The notes beneath the pieces are model-generated. The model was not told where the DNA came from. It searched no databases and was given only the letters and a program-made list of their open reading frames with translations. Made by a program: the position numbers and the translations under genes. Below, piece by piece: positions 21,301-29,600 of a DNA stretch of 64,000 nucleotides. The stretch comes from Nilaparvata lugens. Lineage: Eukaryota; Arthropoda; Insecta; Hemiptera; Delphacidae. Each line of letters starts with the position of its first letter. Position 1 is the stretch's first letter. The stretch lies in assembly GCF_014356525.2 (NCBI RefSeq), contig NC_052511.1, positions 34,811,121 through 34,875,120 of the forward strand. Reading direction: 5' to 3'.

Positions 21301-23123
21301 AGGAATATTCAAAACCGCAAATCTCTTCGTACTCACTAATTTAATATCGTATATCACTCCCTCTAATATAATGTTATTTTATAATGGATTATTTCTATTT
21401 GTGTACCTATGGTTAATTTCGTTCATTCTGTTTTGCTTATTTTGAACGATTCCTATTTTTTCCATTTAATTGACGTACGACAAATGAACGTGAACGCAAC
21501 AACTATGAACAAAGAGATCTTTGTCCAGAGAACAATGAACAGAGAGATATTTTTCAGGAAGTCTTCCTGAAAAATATGAAATATGTAGACCTACTTGATT
21601 TTTTTCTTTAAATCATACTTTAGCAAAATTGTTGATTAATTCATCACAGAAAACACACGAATTAAAAGAATAATAATTTTAAATGTAGAAGCTTTTTTCT
21701 TTCAAGGCGGATTCTCACAAATCAGTGTCACTGTAAGTATCCGGTACAGTGAAAATATTATTCCGCCGAGTTGCAATGGGACTATTCATACTCGCTAAGC
21801 CGGGCTGAGTGGGAATAAATCCACTGAAACTCATGGGAATAATATTGCCACTGTACCAGACACGTACACTGATACTGATATGTGGCAAACCGACAAATCA
21901 ACAGTTATGTTATCTATCGGATTTCTTTGTAATGAATTCTGATTACAGACATTTTTATGTATGATTTGAATCGTTGTTAGTGTATGATGCAACCTGATAT
22001 AGTGAGATTCACATTGGAAGTCAGCACCTGATTAACAAGGGTTTGCTATCCATGTCTGTCATTAGATGGCAAAACAGATAGCTCTATCATTTTATACCTC
22101 TGCACTGTTACCAAACTGTTTGTTGACTATGAAGAAACATAATGAACTACCGAAATATTTTATCTAAAATATGAAATTTTGATATTGAATCATGAGGATT
22201 ATATTTTCTTGACGAATAATATATTGAGTCTTGATTTGATTCTTGATACTATATTCGAAATGGATTCAATCATCATTCACAAGAATCCAGAGGCGGCGCT
22301 TCCATAAGGGCAAAGTGGGCCGTGCCCACCCAAATGAAACATTAAAGTACATTTTAAAATGCTTTAGGTTAAGTGGTAAATAGTTATTCAATAAAATACA
22401 ATATAAATTAATTTTGAACTGTCAACTGGATAAAACTCTCGTTGAAATAGCATGCAAATCATCCGTGGCCATCGTAGGTTAAGTACGAGTTCAACGATCA
22501 CCACGAATCATTATGTAGTACATTGAAGGGCCCCACAATTCATGCCCTTCTAGCTCTATTCTTGAAGAATCAGAAATTAATATTAGACTACATCAGATAT
22601 ACCGGAATAAGTTAAATGACAGCTATCTAATATAAGGCGTTAGTAACAGAGAATAGGCAACTCGGTAGTCCTCTGACTTTAAAACGTGAATCTCACTACA
22701 GATGTAGGCTATATCAGTAATGTTAGTCTCTACATAACTTTGACTGGTCATATGCTGCAGAAGCGCATCCTTTGCTCCTTTGTTGCAGTTTTGTGTGACA
22801 GATAAATATAGAGGAAGAAATGTTGATTCTAGTTTACCTGTTAGTTTAGACTCGCCGATCGTAGGCGAAACGATGGATCCGCGACGCGAGGAAAGTATAA
22901 GGCTGGAAGCGGACGAAGAGATGCGCACATTCTTGGGTCGCTCGGCGGCGCGGATCGCAGCGACTGGCGAGCGACACACACGCGACTCACCACTTACATT
23001 GTCACCACACACACCACTGAGCGGTACACTTTCGTCGTCATGATCGTCGGTTTCAAAGCGTTTATTGTTCTGTAAGGTAACTGTGTCCGTTGACAGAGGT
23101 AGTGATGCTTGGTCCGTCTCCAT
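1..23123 (-). CDS. Monocarboxylate transporter-like gene (MFS, SLC16-like), seven coding exons, 3' part off window
   Basis: The family moves lactate, pyruvate and related monocarboxylates, usually with a proton, across the plasma membrane. The seven exons 23123-22838, 16003-15747, 12286-11902, 11406-11104, 2129-1963, 1557-1438 and 374-<1 join in frame at GT/AG sites into about 630 residues. Residues 1-166 are Ser/Gly/Asp-rich and probably cytoplasmic. PDGGWGW at about 167-173 is the MCT signature opening TM1. Residues 172-400 read as TM1-TM6 with the conserved stretch [21 protein letters not shown], followed by [15 protein letters not shown]. Residues from about 400 form a long charged TM6-TM7 loop. 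TM7-TM12 must lie left of base 1. The introns (up to 9 kb) are packed with transposons. The family call is firm; the orthologue and substrate cannot be told from this half of the protein. Confidence 0.87.
375..1437. other. MCT intron, AT-rich
   Basis: The intron between exons 7 and 6 is AT-rich, with a loosely repeated motif of about 120 bases at 410-720 (attaaCCTAATTTCTTtaatttnaaaatatt and aacagaattacgtcccatgt-like pieces occurring two to three times). A short LINE 3' end lies at 1198-1290. No other gene is seen. Confidence 0.5.
1198..1290 (-). mobile_element. Short LINE 3'-end fragment
   Basis: Read on the minus strand it ends in ...gtaaatgaataaataaattaa, after a stretch containing gttttgggctatcatgcccg. 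It resembles the fragment at 35213-35325 (gttttgggcatgagcctgtt...gataaataaataaa). Both look like dead 3' ends of related non-LTR elements. Confidence 0.4.
1438..1557 (-). CDS. MCT-like exon 6 (central loop)
   Basis: The acceptor is aatttag|GTGCTC and the donor is CTACAG|gtacct. The exon is exactly 40 codons, phase 0 on both sides, and encodes [18 protein letters not shown] followed by a Ser-rich stretch. It continues the loop from RVPLE without a gap. Confidence 0.75.
1963..2129 (-). CDS. MCT-like exon 5 (central loop)
   Basis: The acceptor is gttgctag|GTTTCG; GT completes the Ser codon begun by the previous exon. The donor is TTAGAG|gtaatt. The 55 full codons are Gly/Asp-rich and end [19 protein letters not shown], a segment I associate with the TM6-TM7 loop of insect MCT-like proteins. 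Phase 0 out. Confidence 0.75.
2221..2460. repeat. Large inverted repeat (about 110-bp arms), possible Penelope-type terminal pair
   Basis: The sequence from aattgaaagaataagacgtt (2221) is repeated inverted, ending at 2460. The arms match over the aagacgttgatgtt, ataccact, cagaaccaggtttcatgg and aacacc blocks. The centre is a near-perfect palindrome, acctaccacatcttc/gaagatgtggtaggt. The left arm has about 26 extra bases. The motif gaagatgtggtaggtgttgccatgaaacc resembles ends of Penelope-like elements, but that assignment is tentative. Confidence 0.7.
2830..3230. mobile_element. Possible hAT-type terminal end, partner not found
   Basis: CAGTGGTTCCCAATAAGTGG at 2830 matches the form of many hAT terminal repeats (CAGTGGTTCCCAA...). 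No matching inverted end or transposase is seen nearby, so this is at most a degraded fragment. The right limit is arbitrary. Confidence 0.3.
3270..3889 (-). pseudogene. LINE ORF2 C-terminus, continuation beyond the BEL insertion
   Basis: On the minus strand the frame resumes [25 protein letters not shown] and then [14 protein letters not shown], typical of the region after the RT in this LINE group. It breaks near 3650, continues as [11 protein letters not shown], breaks again near 3483 and ends after [17 protein letters not shown] and [13 protein letters not shown]. At least two frameshifts show decay. Confidence 0.75.
3895..4529 (+). repeat. BEL left LTR
   Basis: It starts TGGTCTGGCC and ends TTCAGAACA, giving TG...CA ends. 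It carries AATAAA at about 4323. By eye it differs from the right LTR by about nine substitutions and one single-base indel, so roughly 1.5%. Confidence 0.88.
4530..5086 (+). other. BEL 5' internal region without coding capacity
   Basis: This follows the left LTR directly and holds the expected primer-binding site and gag position, but no gag-like ORF. The first bases (tttcttgatcctgccagg) may be the primer-binding site; I could not match a tRNA. Confidence 0.4.
5087..7170 (+). pseudogene. BEL pol remnant: RT, RNase H and integrase zinc-binding region
   Basis: From 5087 the frame gives [16 protein letters not shown] and GHMSFVADQ, then [38 protein letters not shown] and YGVSS-like [13 protein letters not shown], typical of BEL RT. 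In-frame stops sit at 5276 and 5369. A frameshift or deletion near 5690 removes the RT end and joins to [13 protein letters not shown], then a TAG at 5884. From 5905 the RNase H shows [24 protein letters not shown] and [12 protein letters not shown], then [10 protein letters not shown]. The integrase HHCC-like part (HHKKNCHAG...CVFKCNRC) ends near 7020, and the DDE core is gone. It cannot make a working polyprotein. Confidence 0.85.
7201..7836 (+). repeat. BEL right LTR
   Basis: This is a direct copy of 3895-4529. Its first base is G where the left LTR has T, which breaks the TG end. It follows the polypurine-like gaggcgggg. Confidence 0.88.
7842..8875 (-). pseudogene. LINE ORF2 remnant: endonuclease joined to reverse transcriptase
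   Basis: The ORF from Met 8872 encodes an APE-type endonuclease start ([37 protein letters not shown]). It then jumps to RT-like [18 protein letters not shown], so the C-terminal endonuclease and early RT are deleted. A frameshift near 8355 moves the frame to [21 protein letters not shown] and YADDT (RT blocks 3-5). The frame runs to LGLYLDNK and is cut by the BEL element. The element is non-functional. Confidence 0.8.
9003..10190 (-). CDS. LINE ORF1 protein: coiled coil plus SGNH/esterase-like domain
   Basis: This is an intact 395-codon ORF. The N-terminus holds a repeated peptide ([10 protein letters not shown] twice, around residues 29 and 51). Residues 75-180 are heptad-like and Glu/Lys/Gln-rich, so probably coiled coil. 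Residues 215-385 look like an SGNH hydrolase: YADSQGRN as block I (catalytic Ser in DSQG), [13 protein letters not shown] as block III-like, and a late [15 protein letters not shown] with the catalytic His position. Esterase-like ORF1 domains are known in CR1-type LINEs. Its likely role is nucleic-acid or membrane association during retrotransposition. It lies directly upstream of ORF2. Catalytic competence is unproven: block I has Asp-Ser but lacks the usual preceding Gly. Confidence 0.65.
   Translation of the reverse strand: MDVNSESRVASIETTPSKSTSKKLELLSTPKSREMGVNKPNAITLSDVETPKSREMGVNTPNIRTVRDDDTCSIRDLELLQQRDDLINVVRDLKLEIEQLKSEIQRECESSNQIITTRKNENKSLLERVQSMSTSIEALEADNLVLRNEGDVERKETNKWRTLHDDLYVESGKHREIQSEKGNSKNCYRRLSNRKSKNRSKESDSGRSTTCEAKVHHYADSQGRNVRREFEKNNSYNFTSFLKPGAKFRDVLPNNFDDFGAKDFVVFQADSNDVSKNEAKDVLIALRRSLAAMHKTNVLVFSIPLRYDLPGWSCVNLAIRETNKAMLKICQRFSHVKFIDISDLGRRFFTGHGMHLNILGKKYVSDRIVECVNDHFTYLSSFPPITPQHGSFSEE
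10798..11013 (+). mobile_element. LINE 3' end (plus strand) with ATTCTT-type tail
   Basis: The last bases, gacgaagcctattgcattg...ggcaaataaaattcttattcttat, have the look of a LINE 3' UTR ending in an AATAAAATTCTTATTCTT tail. A short ORF end, [18 protein letters not shown] then stop, precedes it. It is 5' truncated and abuts the 5' end of the minus-strand LINE. Confidence 0.5.
11104..11406 (-). CDS. MCT-like exon 4 (TM5-TM6 and start of central loop)
   Basis: The acceptor is ggttgcag|GGACG, giving [15 protein letters not shown] across the junction. The exon then encodes [28 protein letters not shown] and a basic run [12 protein letters not shown] at the membrane exit of TM6. The donor is CCCA|gttagt at 11104, phase 1. 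Without splicing the frame would stop one codon later. Confidence 0.88.
11407..11901. other. MCT intron 3 (0.5 kb)
   Basis: The intron between exons 4 and 3 contains one 136-bp foldback element (11460-11595). The rest is AT-rich and featureless. Confidence 0.6.
11460..11595. mobile_element. 136-bp foldback MITE
   Basis: The ends are GTTGCACAAAAGCCTGTAAC... and its inverted partner ...AGACTTTTGTGCAAC. The arms continue as AACCAATCAGAGAAG / CTTCTCTGGTTGGTT around a short A-rich loop, so almost the whole element is one hairpin. No ORF is present. The superfamily is not determined. Confidence 0.75.
11902..12286 (-). CDS. MCT-like exon 3 (TM1 end to TM4-TM5 region)
   Basis: The acceptor is ttctgcgcag|GTAAAC and the donor is GGAATCG|gtgaga. 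The 385-nt exon (phase 0 in, phase 1 out) encodes [15 protein letters not shown], the TM2-TM3 region with the MFS-like loop [15 protein letters not shown], and [20 protein letters not shown]. These are hallmark segments of MCT proteins. Three to four hydrophobic helices are visible. Confidence 0.9.
12385..12434 (+). repeat. Interstitial TTAGG-like repeats
   Basis: TTAGGCTAGGTTAGGTTG and GTTAGGTTAGGTTAGG occur about 25 bases apart. TTAGG is the insect telomere unit, and short internal runs like this are common in insect introns. Confidence 0.5.
13168..13335 (+). other. Exon-like ORF of unknown origin, opposite strand to the MCT gene
   Basis: The stretch is bounded by an acceptor-like tttctttaccgtcag and a donor-like GACAG|gtaagt. 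It encodes 55 full codons, including [16 protein letters not shown] and [17 protein letters not shown], with ordinary amino-acid use and higher GC than its surroundings. I do not recognise the protein. It lies outside the pogo inverted ends. It could be a captured host exon, part of a nested gene, or chance. Confidence 0.25.
13476..15563 (+). mobile_element. pogo-type DNA transposon, decayed
   Basis: Inverted ends GGGCAAGATGGGGT (13478-13491) and ACCCCATCTTACCCC (15547-15561) enclose a transposase relic. The bordering bases at both ends include TA, the target of this superfamily. The right end has a second inverted copy of gatggggt just outside. The element is about 2.1 kb inside MCT intron 2. 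Confidence 0.7.
13852..15345 (+). pseudogene. pogo-like transposase with CENP-B-type HTH and C-terminal zinc finger, broken
   Basis: It starts [18 protein letters not shown] after an acceptor-like tattttcag. A frameshift near 13920 leads to [20 protein letters not shown], completing the helix-turn-helix. After further breaks the longest frame (14171-14635) gives [31 protein letters not shown] (first catalytic Asp) and [18 protein letters not shown]. The rest of the DDE domain is largely lost. Near 15240 another frame gives [15 protein letters not shown], a PHD-like C-terminal finger seen in this insect pogo group. It is inactive. Confidence 0.78.
15747..16003 (-). CDS. MCT-like exon 2 (acidic linker and MCT signature)
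   Basis: The acceptor is tgtgcag|GTCAC and the donor is TTCATG|gtaagt. The 257-nt exon encodes a His/Gly/Ser-rich stretch, a Ser run followed by DDDD, then [18 protein letters not shown], the MCT family signature and start of TM1. It is much more GC-rich than its surroundings. The longest open frame here, which starts with a different Met, is an out-of-frame shadow; phase and homology fix the frame given. Confidence 0.88.
16052..17390 (-). mobile_element. 5'-truncated LINE fragment
   Basis: On the minus strand the frame gives LKWDE-like [14 protein letters not shown], then [27 protein letters not shown] and [21 protein letters not shown], the post-RT region of the same LINE type as 3270-3889. 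The 3' end is at about 16055, in ttgaataaagcatttatttattttatt. The 3' UTR contains (GTTT)n and CATA/CA microsatellites at 16290-16475. It is truncated near 17390. Confidence 0.75.
18023..18569. repeat. Imperfect inverted repeat (foldback) of about 550 bp
   Basis: The left arm gggagaaccctttaatatga...ggtatgatattctgcattgacaatca (18023-18075) reappears inverted at 18494-18569, where it carries about 25 extra bases. An inner pair, taatactactaatgct / agcattagtagta, lies inside. The core (18240-18420) is GC-richer and unique. No ORF is present. Confidence 0.65.
21716..21892. mobile_element. Foldback MITE
   Basis: The left end caaatcagtgtcactgtaag...ccggtacagtgaaaatattattcc pairs with the right end ggaataatattgccactgtacc...cactgatactgatatg over about 48 bases with several mismatches. 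The middle, about 80 bp, is unique. No coding sequence is present. Confidence 0.6.
22290..22335. mobile_element. Possible DNA transposon end
   Basis: The stretch agaggcggcgcttccataagggcaa...gtgggccgtgcccaccc looks like the GC-rich terminus of a dispersed DNA element. I found no partner end, so it is weak. Confidence 0.2.
22838..23123 (-). CDS. MCT-like exon 1 (start codon, cytoplasmic N-terminus)
   Basis: The exon begins at ATG 23123-23121. An in-frame TGA lies 26 codons upstream (23201-23199), which supports this start. It encodes 95 residues beginning [11 protein letters not shown], rich in Ser, Asp and Arg, with no membrane segment. It ends ACAG|gtaaac at 22838 in phase 1, and the next exon supplies GT to complete a Gly codon. 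The reading frame stays open past the donor, but the splice joins it to the exon that leads into the MCT signature. Confidence 0.75.
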
Positions 23124-23338
23124 TCGGGCAGATCTCGTGTGAAACGCAGCTGCAGATCGCTGAGGCGTGTAGAAGGCGTCATGCGGCCTGTCGGCGGGTC
23201 ACGATCGCTGGCTGAGACTAGAGCTGCCAATGCTGCTACTGCTGCTGCTGCTGCTTCTGCGGCTGACGAGAGCTGCAATGCCATGCGTTGTCAAGCTGCT
23301 CAATGCTGGTCTGCTGCTCTCTAGCGCCAACCTCCAGT
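23124..23338 (-). other. Probable 5' UTR part of MCT-like exon 1
   Basis: Upstream of the ATG the minus strand is GC-rich, carries a (CAG/GCA)n run, and has an acceptor-like ttgttttag|ACTGG at 23339/23338. This suggests the first coding exon starts here and is preceded by an upstream non-coding exon. The run gives an Ala-rich shadow ORF in another frame that I do not consider real. Confidence 0.4.
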
Positions 23339-23475
23339 CTAAAACAAACAACAAACTCAATTAGACATAATCAGTTATAAAGTGAAAAAGTGAAATAAAT
23401 AAACATCTGCACTTGTGAAGGGAGTAGATGAGCAATTACTAGTAATTTTTCAACTGTCTTTCATGTGTGATTATT

Positions 23476-23630
23476 GCTGTGTTCAATAAAATTTGTATGT
23501 GCGTTTTTTTATATTATCTTTGACGTTCAAACTGTATGTTGCAGAATGTGCTGTGTTGAAAAATAAAATTTGTGTATGAGTTTTTTATATTTTCTCTGAC
23601 ATTCAAACTGTTTGTTGCAGAATTTGCTGT
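23476..23630 (+). repeat. Tandem duplication, about 75-bp unit, two copies
   Basis: The unit starting gctgtgttcaataaaatttg (23476) recurs at 23550 and begins a third time at 23625. The copies differ at about ten positions. Confidence 0.65.
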
Positions 23631-26445
23631 ATTGAATGATATATCATCTCATATTATTTTATAAAGAGTTCGGGAAAGGATTCAGCAAGATAAATCAGTA
23701 GTTCAGCAGATTAATGGATCAGTTGCAATTTACAAGGAAGGCTTTCACGAGTACGGTAATATAGAAAAGCGCTTTTGGTTTTGCAATTGTCATAACTATA
23801 TATTGTTCGAAGATAACCAATATTCGAACCGCCAAGTCCAATACACATTGTGATGTGGTAATACAAAGCATTAAAGTATGGAGAACGTTCAAAACCCGTT
23901 AGTTTTTGAGCTTTGCATTTTCTGGAAACTTCTGGTAGAGCTCTCAAGAGATGAGACATTAGTAAGAAACTAGTTTAAAAATCCACAGCTCCACAACCAT
24001 TTTCTTCCAATGGAAAGTTTCTTGACTTTGGTTTTTCTAAATTGATGATTCTTGTAGTTTCTAATGTAATATTCAGTAATATAGAAAAATTTGGATGTCA
24101 TAATACAGATTCTGAGAATTACTAAGACTAATGAAGAGCTACATACATAATACAGAAAAATACTTGAAGTTTGCATTTGAATAAACACCGAATAAATAAG
24201 AGCTGAATAAGGGGATAATGAAGAATTTACATAGCATGCGAGTGGATAAAATTGAGAAAGTGCCTGTAAATTTAATTCATAAGATTGGAAGTTCCAGATA
24301 TCGTACTGGAAGAGAAATAGGTACTTGAAAACTCTTGAATTGATGTGTGTAATTAGATTTATACGTTAAGAACAATAACTAGAGAATTGTATCCAATTAA
24401 AATAGTTCCTGTAGCAAAAGCAATCGAAGATAAATACATTGATTGATTGATTGATATGAGTTCTGATACTCACAAGATACGAACACTAATACCATTACTC
24501 TAGAGACGAAAAGTTTATCTTTTCTAATTACTACATACTGTACTTCTTGTCAATTCATTAAAGCCAAATCATGAAGTAGTACTACTCAAAAACGTGCCTC
24601 TTTGCACTTGAAGAAAAAGTCAATTGACTTGAAGGCCAACTAATTGACAATCACAAGTAACGTCTCGGCTAATCTATGAGCTGTCAAAAACAATGAATGA
24701 GTGAATTTTAATTTGAAAGAGGTTTGAAAATTGCAAAGTATTCATACCATTCAGTTTCCATTGCTACCTTATAACGCTATTGATGATAATAAGGAACTGT
24801 TAACGTTCTAAGTAACAACATTTAAGAATTTAAAATTGGTTCAGAAACGGCTTATAGTTCACTAGATGCCTAGGGAAGGCAGATTTGTCAATTATCATGA
24901 GAATCAGGTTACTGTAACTTTAGTGTTGATTATTTATCCAAACTTAATTTTAGAGCTTAAAATTGTTTACTTTATTTGAAATTCAATTAATTTTATAAAG
25001 ATTTATTTAAGGTTGATTTCATAGTTTATCTCTAGATAATGCATGTATTGATTGAATATAAGCTCCATCAAATACAAAATTACTTTACAGAATGGAATGA
25101 ATTGATTGGGTTATTTCATACCTAAGCCACGGAATAAACATACCAGTAGTGCTTCTCTACTCTGTGCCTAAGCATACGCAAGTTCTTATGAATAGCTTCA
25201 ACATGATTTTTTTTTAATTAACTCATTACGGTAACTTTTACTTTTCAGAGCTATTGCCCTAAAAATGAAGGCAATGATTTAAAATAAAATTCACATCAAG
25301 TTTAGAACAAAATATATGTAACATAAAAACCAAGTCTTCATTTTAAGAAAACTTTCAAATTAACTTAATAAGAAGCTGAACACAACCCAATTCATTTATT
25401 CTTATATAAAGCTGCTGGAAACTTTTATGACCAAGATTTCTTTAGCCATTAAAACTTCAACAATTATTATTTTTATATTGGAATCAAGCAGCCACAATAC
25501 AAATGAGTACAAGATTCTATTTTCATTTTTATTCAAACAGAAGTAGCCTTAAATAGAGTTTCTATTTATGTGAGCTGGCAACACAACACATTATTAAAAA
25601 AATGAACTATAGATAAAATTATTTGTCTTCAACGTTTACACTAAGATTACTGCTTACTTTTAATAGAAAATTATATTATTTTGTAAAAAGTAGCTTAATT
25701 ATTTAACTGCGGGAGTTTCTAAAACATTATACATTCTTTATTCAAACATTGGATTATTACTATTTGTTTGCACTTATAAAGGAGTTGAATAGTTCCACAC
25801 TTTGCAAATACCAGTACTATCAAATAAAACTCTGTTCACTATCTTATCAATACATCGAGCAAAAGACTGTAGCCAGATTTTTTTGGCCGCTTATCAACAA
25901 ATGGCACAATGACGTAAAATGCTATTCTAAAATGATTCGGCAAACGTTGCGAAACAATTTAAAAATACCTGTGAACCTGTAAACAGATAATAAATAATTG
26001 TTGCAACTACTTAAGTATACAGATGTAAGAGAAACACATAAAAAATAATATGTTTAGTACAGTAGTCATTTATTGGTACCGTATACTTGAAATGGGCTGT
26101 TGATGAAAAATTTATTGATGTTGAATAAATACGAATATTGTCATTGAAAGAATTCTATGACTTCTATTATTAATTATAATGCTTACAGTAAAGGTCTAAA
26201 TTGAGAAACAAATTACTTGAATACCGTATTGTTCATATTGCTGATTGAATGCATAAATAGTTATTTTAGGAAATCAAATGCAGTTAACTAAGGTAGTCAT
26301 TACTTGAAACAATAACTCAAATTATTACTTGGGCTTGGCTAATGAGATGAGGGATGATAAAATGAGAATGGGCCGCGAGAATAATACCTACTGAAATGCA
26401 CTATTACTTTATTGATAGTTCACATCAAAATACATATAAAGCTGC

Positions 26446-26633
26446 CTAGTCAACGATATACAATGATAGGAAAATGGATACCCACTGAACTGCCTCTTCA
26501 AAGATCTACAATGTAAGTGGATACCCACAGAACTGCCTCTTCAAAGATCTACAATGATAGGAAAATGTATACCGACAGAACTGCCTCTTCAAAGATCTAC
26601 AATGATAGGAGAGTGGATACCCACTGAACTGCC
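26446..26633 (+). repeat. Tandem repeat, about 48-bp unit, nearly four copies
   Basis: The unit aactgcctcttcaaagatct + acaatgataggaaaatggatacccacag starts at 26488, 26531, 26579 and 26627, with a diverged partial copy before it. One copy lacks about 5 bases. Confidence 0.75.
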
Positions 26634-29600
26634 TTGTTCCCCAAAATTAAAACTGGCATCCTCACAGAGAGTTATTGCTTCAGTTAATTTACCTAGCATC
26701 ATGCTTCTCATCACCCACGCATAAAGCCGGGGCTACACTTATCATGCAACGTTCCGATCTCACTCCGATCACAAATGACAAAGGCCTGGAATAGTGCATG
26801 CCACACATGTGATCTGTCCCACCACCATCCCTCAAGGACATGAGCAGGATCAGAACGCTGCATGACAAGTGTGACTCGGGCTTGATAAGCTAAAGCTAGA
26901 GCTCATGTGGGCTCAGCTAAAGCAAACGTAGTATAAAATTAATTAAATAAAAGAGCAGTGATCCTCACCACAAATATGGAGGTGTTATTAAACCAACTAA
27001 GATTAATTAGGTTGTTCAACTACTGTGCTGACAATTGGCAGTCAATTGGTGCAGCCTTGACCTGCCACAATTGGAGTCAGCGCTTCCTATAGCTGTTGAA
27101 GTCAGTGGCGGCGTTCCTTTCATCAGCTAATTAGACATTGTACGACCAAGTGGAAAATTAGCCTGCCATTCAATCCACCTACACAAATTTCAACTTTTGT
27201 TCCAACTTTCTCAAGATTCACCATCAATTTTAATCATTTCTGTAGTAGACAACTCCAGTTTGCACAGAATACAACTCAATTCCAGGAAATTCTCCACAAT
27301 CTACATCAATTGCAACTGTCATTAAACGAATACTGTGCAATTGATATTCATGATGTAGAACCGTAGGATGACTCCAGTTGATGATAATTCCACACTCCAA
27401 CAAAACAATCATCCCCACAAAACACGATTCAAGTTGACATAACAGGAACTTAATTTCAAATGACAATGGTACTGATTCAAGTGATGAGACATCAGCCAAT
27501 CTATATATACTGGAGATACTTGGATACATTATTCAATCAATTGTTAGTACACAAAACATTGCAATATAGAGACAAACTTGAATCCTACTCAACTCAAGAA
27601 TTCAATTTACTGAAATAGCGCTCCAATTCAATTTTGTAAATAGTGTCACTCTTTTAATGGAGTAAAATTATTCAACTCAGCAGGGCTGTGATACCATCAG
27701 TCAACAGTTACTTTACTTTACTGGAGAATGTTGGAGTACATCGCTAATCTACACACTAGAACACAGAATCCAGCGCTGTTTGTGAAATAAAGCATGAACT
27801 GATATATGATATATGAAGCAAAAACTTCACACCACTCAAGTTGATTGAGAATTAATATTTCACAGCTGCACGTTGGAAAGAGAGCTCTGTACTATACACT
27901 CTTCAGAAAAATTATACTGTACTTCCATTATCTTGGAAATATAAATTTTGGAACTACTGTATTTTGTCAGTGGATGACATAACAACACATGAAAGCTCAA
28001 TGGTTTGAAAGTGTATATTAGATTCTCATTATTAATTTACATAGCAGCCTGTAAATCCAAACTTTCTAATTCTTATGAAACCACTCGTTTAACTAGGAGA
28101 AAGAGTTCAGTATGAGTTATGATATCATTGCACAGAATAGTTGGTGTATCATTATAAACAGGGTTTCCAGTTGCCATTATTTTGAAAATGGAATTATAAT
28201 TTGTATTTGTTTTATTTATAATTCTAATTTGTGTTTTTGAGATAATTAAATATTTTTGGAATGTCTGTTGTTATATCTATGTCCATTGAAACCAATTAAA
28301 ATGAATACAAACAGCCAATAATTCATATTTCCTATCTTACAATTAGTTTTTATTTCAATGTGTCTATGTGTGTAAAATATGTGTAATATATCCTATTTAA
28401 GAATGTGTGTTATGTATAAGGGATAAATCCAGACAATGAAGAAATTTAAAAACAGAAGAATCAATCATGATCTGCACTTGAAAAATTAATCACAGCAAAA
28501 ATTCAGGGATGAAAATTTAGACAAATAAAGTAAGATTCAATTAAATATTCGAACAAATCATAATGTGTTATTAAATTGATCATTCTCGGTGTAATAAAGG
28601 GAGATTTATAAAATATGATTGTTTCAAATTTGAACAAAAAATGAAGAATGAAACAGCAAGTAGTGTGAACATGTGTGTGGGTGGATGTCTGATGACAATA
28701 TGTAGATTATAGGAGCCAAAAATGTTTGGCACAAGTGCGGAATATGAATGCACCTGACAGGAAAACACAAATAACAATGATTAAGTGCGACATTTTCTAA
28801 GAGAGCCATGTTTGTCATTTTCTAATTGGAAATCTCGGTTCTGGAAAACTCAGTAATAAATTGGATGGATTTATCACAATTATTATTGTCTCAGGTGGAT
28901 TTCCAGACAGTTCATTTATTTCCATTGTACATTTGTACATAGTAGTTCAGTACCACTTTTATTTATTTACGTTATCAGAAAAAATACCATTTTTAGGAAT
29001 GAGTATATTTTAATCAGTGATTGGAACCATCCTGATAAATGCAATGAAAAGTATGATTCATTTTAATGTACGTTAAAATGTACACCTTCCAAATCCATCT
29101 GACTGATGGGGAATGAAGTTTTTCAACTTTTTCAATATACTGTTGTAAGACTCAACAATTTCAAACTTTCAACATTCATATACAAAATATTTTCTACATT
29201 TCTTTGCAATATGAAAAATATTCATTTCATGCTTTATAAAACAGCTTACTGTACTTGGGGGGGGGGAAATCAGCAATCAATAATGTTTCCAGAATCTTCC
29301 AATAATTTATGAAATAAAAGATATCATTTTCACCGTTGATTGTACTGTAAATTATCCAACCAACAACCAGAAATACAGGAATTCTTTGCCTTATAATTTA
29401 TTGACGTAAGTTAGGCAGATAGATGAGGTTATTACTGGACCAGTTTGAGAAAATGTTCTCATTAATTAACAAGCGGAGTATGCATATGAAATGAAATGAA
29501 ATTAATTGATTCATACATTCTACTTGACTGATTGATGTACTCATATAGTAAGATAATCAGTAGAATGAGTTTTCCAAATTTGAAATATGATAATAATTAT

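Larger units (their letters stand above)
16004..22837. other. MCT intron 1 (6.8 kb)
   Basis: The intron contains a LINE 3' fragment (16052-17390), a foldback region (18023-18569), a foldback MITE (21716-21892) and a possible transposon end near 22290. The region 18600-21700 is AT-rich; several open frames there are unrecognised. Confidence 0.55.

Noticed and set aside
21092..21445. Small membrane protein of 117 residues
   Set aside because: The hydrophobic composition follows from T-rich DNA; there is no recognisable family or start context.
22994..23284. Ala-rich ORF starting MALQLSS
   Set aside because: It overlaps the MCT first exon in another frame and comes from a GCA/CAG run; the phase-matched frame starting at 23123 is preferred.
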